A DNA stretch of 64,000 nt, from NCBI RefSeq assembly GCF_021735925.1, contig NZ_WMEA01000001.1, forward strand, positions 1,057,001 to 1,121,000, in the 5' to 3' direction. The notes beneath the pieces are model-generated. The model did not search any database and was not told where the DNA came from. It was given only the letters and a program-made list of their open reading frames with translations. This DNA is from Loktanella sp. M215. Its GTDB lineage: Bacteria > Pseudomonadota > Alphaproteobacteria > Rhodobacterales > Rhodobacteraceae. This document shows positions 62,355 to 64,000 of the stretch, one piece after another. The position numbers were made by a program, and so were the translations under genes. The first letter of the stretch is position 1. Each line of letters starts with the position of its first letter.

Positions 62355-64000
62355 ACCAGCGTGATGCCGATGCTGTCGGTCACATGGCCGATGATCGTGG
62401 CCTGCGTGTATCCTGCATCCTGCAACTGCCGGACCAGATCTGCCGCCTCCTCTGCCGCGACCGCAGCCAGCAATCCTCCCGCCGTCTGCGGATCGTAAAG
62501 CAGGTCCGTCATCGCACCCATCGGCCCCGTCACGGGACCACTTCCGGCGATATTGTCCCGCAACAGTGTCGAATGCACACCTTGCTGCGCCAGCGCCACT
62601 GCTCCTGTCATCACAGGAATATCCGCCAGCGTCAGCTGCGCCCCGGTGCCAGAGGCGTCGCCGATTCCCGACAGATGCCCCGCCAGCCCGAACCCCGTCA
62701 CATCGGTCATCGCATGGGCCCCGCACAGGATCTCGCTCGCTCGCGCCTGCGGCTGACACATCTGGACCAGCGCCGCCGCCACCGTATCGCCGCGCGCCTG
62801 TCCCGCCATCTCGGCTGCCATGATGACGCCGCTGCCCAGCGGTTTCGTCAGGATCAGCGCATCGCCGGGCCGCGCGCCGCGCAGGGTGATCGGCGCACGC
62901 GTGCACAGGCCCGTCACCGTAAAGCCGATCGTCAGTTCCGACCCGACCGAGGTATGACCACCCACGATCGCCGCACCCGCCGCCGTCAGGCCGGCGTGGG
63001 CCGTCTCCATGATCTCGCGCAGGGTGCGGGTCTGCAGATCGGCCGACAGTTTCGGCAGGATCAGGTTGACCGTCGCGGCCTGCGGCGCAGCCCCCATCGC
63101 CCAGATGTCGCCCAGCGCATGGTTGACGGTGATCCGGGTCATCACGACCGGATCGGCGGTCAGCGCGCGCAGGTGATCGGTGCTGATGACCTGCCGCACA
63201 TCGCCCATCCGCAACAGCCCCGCATCGTCGCCCGGCACTACGACCACATCCGCCCGGTCCGGTGGCGGCAGGTCCGCCAGCGCCGCGCGCAGCGCACCGC
63301 GACCGACCTTGGCCCCGCAGCCGCCGCACATCGGCTTGTCGCCCAGCGCTTCGGTCAATCCTTCGGCCCGCGTCAGCGGCAGGTCCGGTTGCCCCATAAA
63401 GGTCAGATCGTCGAATTGCCGCATGAATTTGCGGTCGATATGATCCTTCCACCGCCACAGCAGCGGCCCCGCCAGCCCCGTGCCGAAGCGTTCGGCCAGT
63501 GCCGCCTTGCCGCCCAGCGAGATCAGCTTCAGATAGTCCTTTTGCGGCTTGTAGGTTCGCATCTGCCCGCCGGACAGCGCGGCGCGCAGGTTGTCGAACA
63601 ACACCGGCGCCTGCCGCACGGCAAAGACTCCGGCCTTGGGGCGGGGCGCTTGTGTCAGGTGGGCGCAATCGCCCACGGCAAAGATCGCGGGGTCAGAGGA
63701 TTGCAGATGCCCGTCCACGGCGATGAACCCGTCGTGCACATCCAGCCCGATGCGGGCCTGCCAGTCATGCGGTCTGGCCCCGGCAGCACCGGTGGTAAAG
63801 CCGGATGGAATCTTGCGGCCATCGGACAGTGCCACATGATCCGAAGCGATCTCCGTCACCTCGGCATGCTCGACCAGCGTGACGCCGTTTTGTTGCAGCG
63901 CCGACAGCATCTTGCGACGTGCAGTCACCCCCAGCGTGTCGACGACCTTGCCGCGATCGATCAGATGCAGGACCGGCGTCAGCCCGCGCGCGCGCAGGCT
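62351..64000 (-). CDS. selD: FAD-dependent oxidoreductase-SelD fusion (selenide, water dikinase), 5' end outside window
   Basis: 550 residues are visible and the frame is open to the window end. The N-terminal part is an NDH-2-like FAD/NAD(P) oxidoreductase (IFAVGDCAHLTQAP, DNLRAAL). The C-terminal ~345 residues are SelD, with the catalytic Cys/Lys in MCGGCGAKVGRGAL, GDDAGLL, VNHALGDIWAMGA and VGGHTSVGSELTIG. It makes selenophosphate from selenide and ATP; the fused oxidoreductase may make the reduced selenium. The Cys form shows that SelD itself is not a selenoprotein. Neighbour mnmH is its likely client. Confidence 0.95.
   Translation of the reverse strand, partial: SLRARGLTPVLHLIDRGKVVDTLGVTARRKMLSALQQNGVTLVEHAEVTEIASDHVALSDGRKIPSGFTTGAAGARPHDWQARIGLDVHDGFIAVDGHLQSSDPAIFAVGDCAHLTQAPRPKAGVFAVRQAPVLFDNLRAALSGGQMRTYKPQKDYLKLISLGGKAALAERFGTGLAGPLLWRWKDHIDRKFMRQFDDLTFMGQPDLPLTRAEGLTEALGDKPMCGGCGAKVGRGALRAALADLPPPDRADVVVVPGDDAGLLRMGDVRQVISTDHLRALTADPVVMTRITVNHALGDIWAMGAAPQAATVNLILPKLSADLQTRTLREIMETAHAGLTAAGAAIVGGHTSVGSELTIGFTVTGLCTRAPITLRGARPGDALILTKPLGSGVIMAAEMAGQARGDTVAAALVQMCQPQARASEILCGAHAMTDVTGFGLAGHLSGIGDASGTGAQLTLADIPVMTGAVALAQQGVHSTLLRDNIAGSGPVTGPMGAMTDLLYDPQTAGGLLAAVAAEEAADLVRQLQDAGYTQATIIGHVTDSIGITLV

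Overview
The window reads as a chromosomal segment of an alphaproteobacterium of the Rhodobacteraceae (Roseobacter-like). The reasons are high GC with tightly packed, often overlapping genes, a petP-petR pair, an FzlA-type GST-fold protein, a complex I NDUFA9-like protein, a serC leader RNA upstream of serC-serA, and a bacterial voltage-gated sodium channel of the type common in marine bacteria. Genus and species cannot be fixed from the sequence alone.

Layout: (1) 1-2.1 kb, two Opp/Dpp-type ABC permeases, the first cut by the window edge. (2) 2.1-9.8 kb, three glycosyltransferases on the plus strand facing an MBL-fold hydrolase, a cyclic-nucleotide-binding protein and an ABC-exporter-like protein whose nucleotide-binding domain has lost its catalytic residues; no pathway I know matches this set. 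(3) 10.1-19.2 kb, a Tat-exported respiratory formate dehydrogenase (Cys type, three subunits plus two small proteins) followed by a PaoABC-like molybdenum aldehyde oxidoreductase. (4) 19.3-25.7 kb, a secreted protein, an AT-rich two-gene insert (membrane protein and ASCH protein) behind pheS, then rplT, rpmI, pyk, an N-formylglutamate amidohydrolase-like gene and a DUF1244 gene. (5) 25.7-29.1 kb, preT and preA for reductive pyrimidine catabolism with an Fpg-type DNA glycosylase between them. (6) 29.4-32.2 kb, a decayed integrative element at the 3' end of tRNA-Leu(CAG): a 12-bp direct repeat, a frameshifted and truncated tyrosine recombinase, a damaged IS3-family element and the tRNA.

(7) 32.4-41 kb, an NDUFA9-like protein, uppP and the glutamate synthase genes gltD and gltB with a secreted protein between them. 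(8) 41-47.7 kb, mtgA, fzlA, queG, a sugar-dehydrogenase-like beta-propeller, a frame-broken APP1 phosphatase gene, an EamA transporter and a formate/nitrite transporter. (9) 47.9-54.4 kb, ilvE, petP-petR, and an HDAC-like gene - xseB - ispA - dxs run for isoprenoid precursors. (10) 54.4-57.4 kb, the sodium channel, an SDR protein, a DUF1810 protein and a class II aldolase. (11) 57.5-64 kb, serC leader, serC, serA, a metallophosphoesterase, mnmH and a FAD-oxidoreductase-SelD fusion cut by the window end.

The genes are mostly core metabolism. Formate and one-carbon links recur (formate dehydrogenase, formate/nitrite channel, formylglutamate hydrolase), as do molybdenum/Fe-S enzymes. SelD with MnmH, and Cys rather than Sec in the formate dehydrogenase, suggest that selenium goes mainly to tRNA wobble modification. 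The best candidate for an undescribed system is the 2.1-9.8 kb cluster. No CRISPR array, rRNA or intact prophage was seen.
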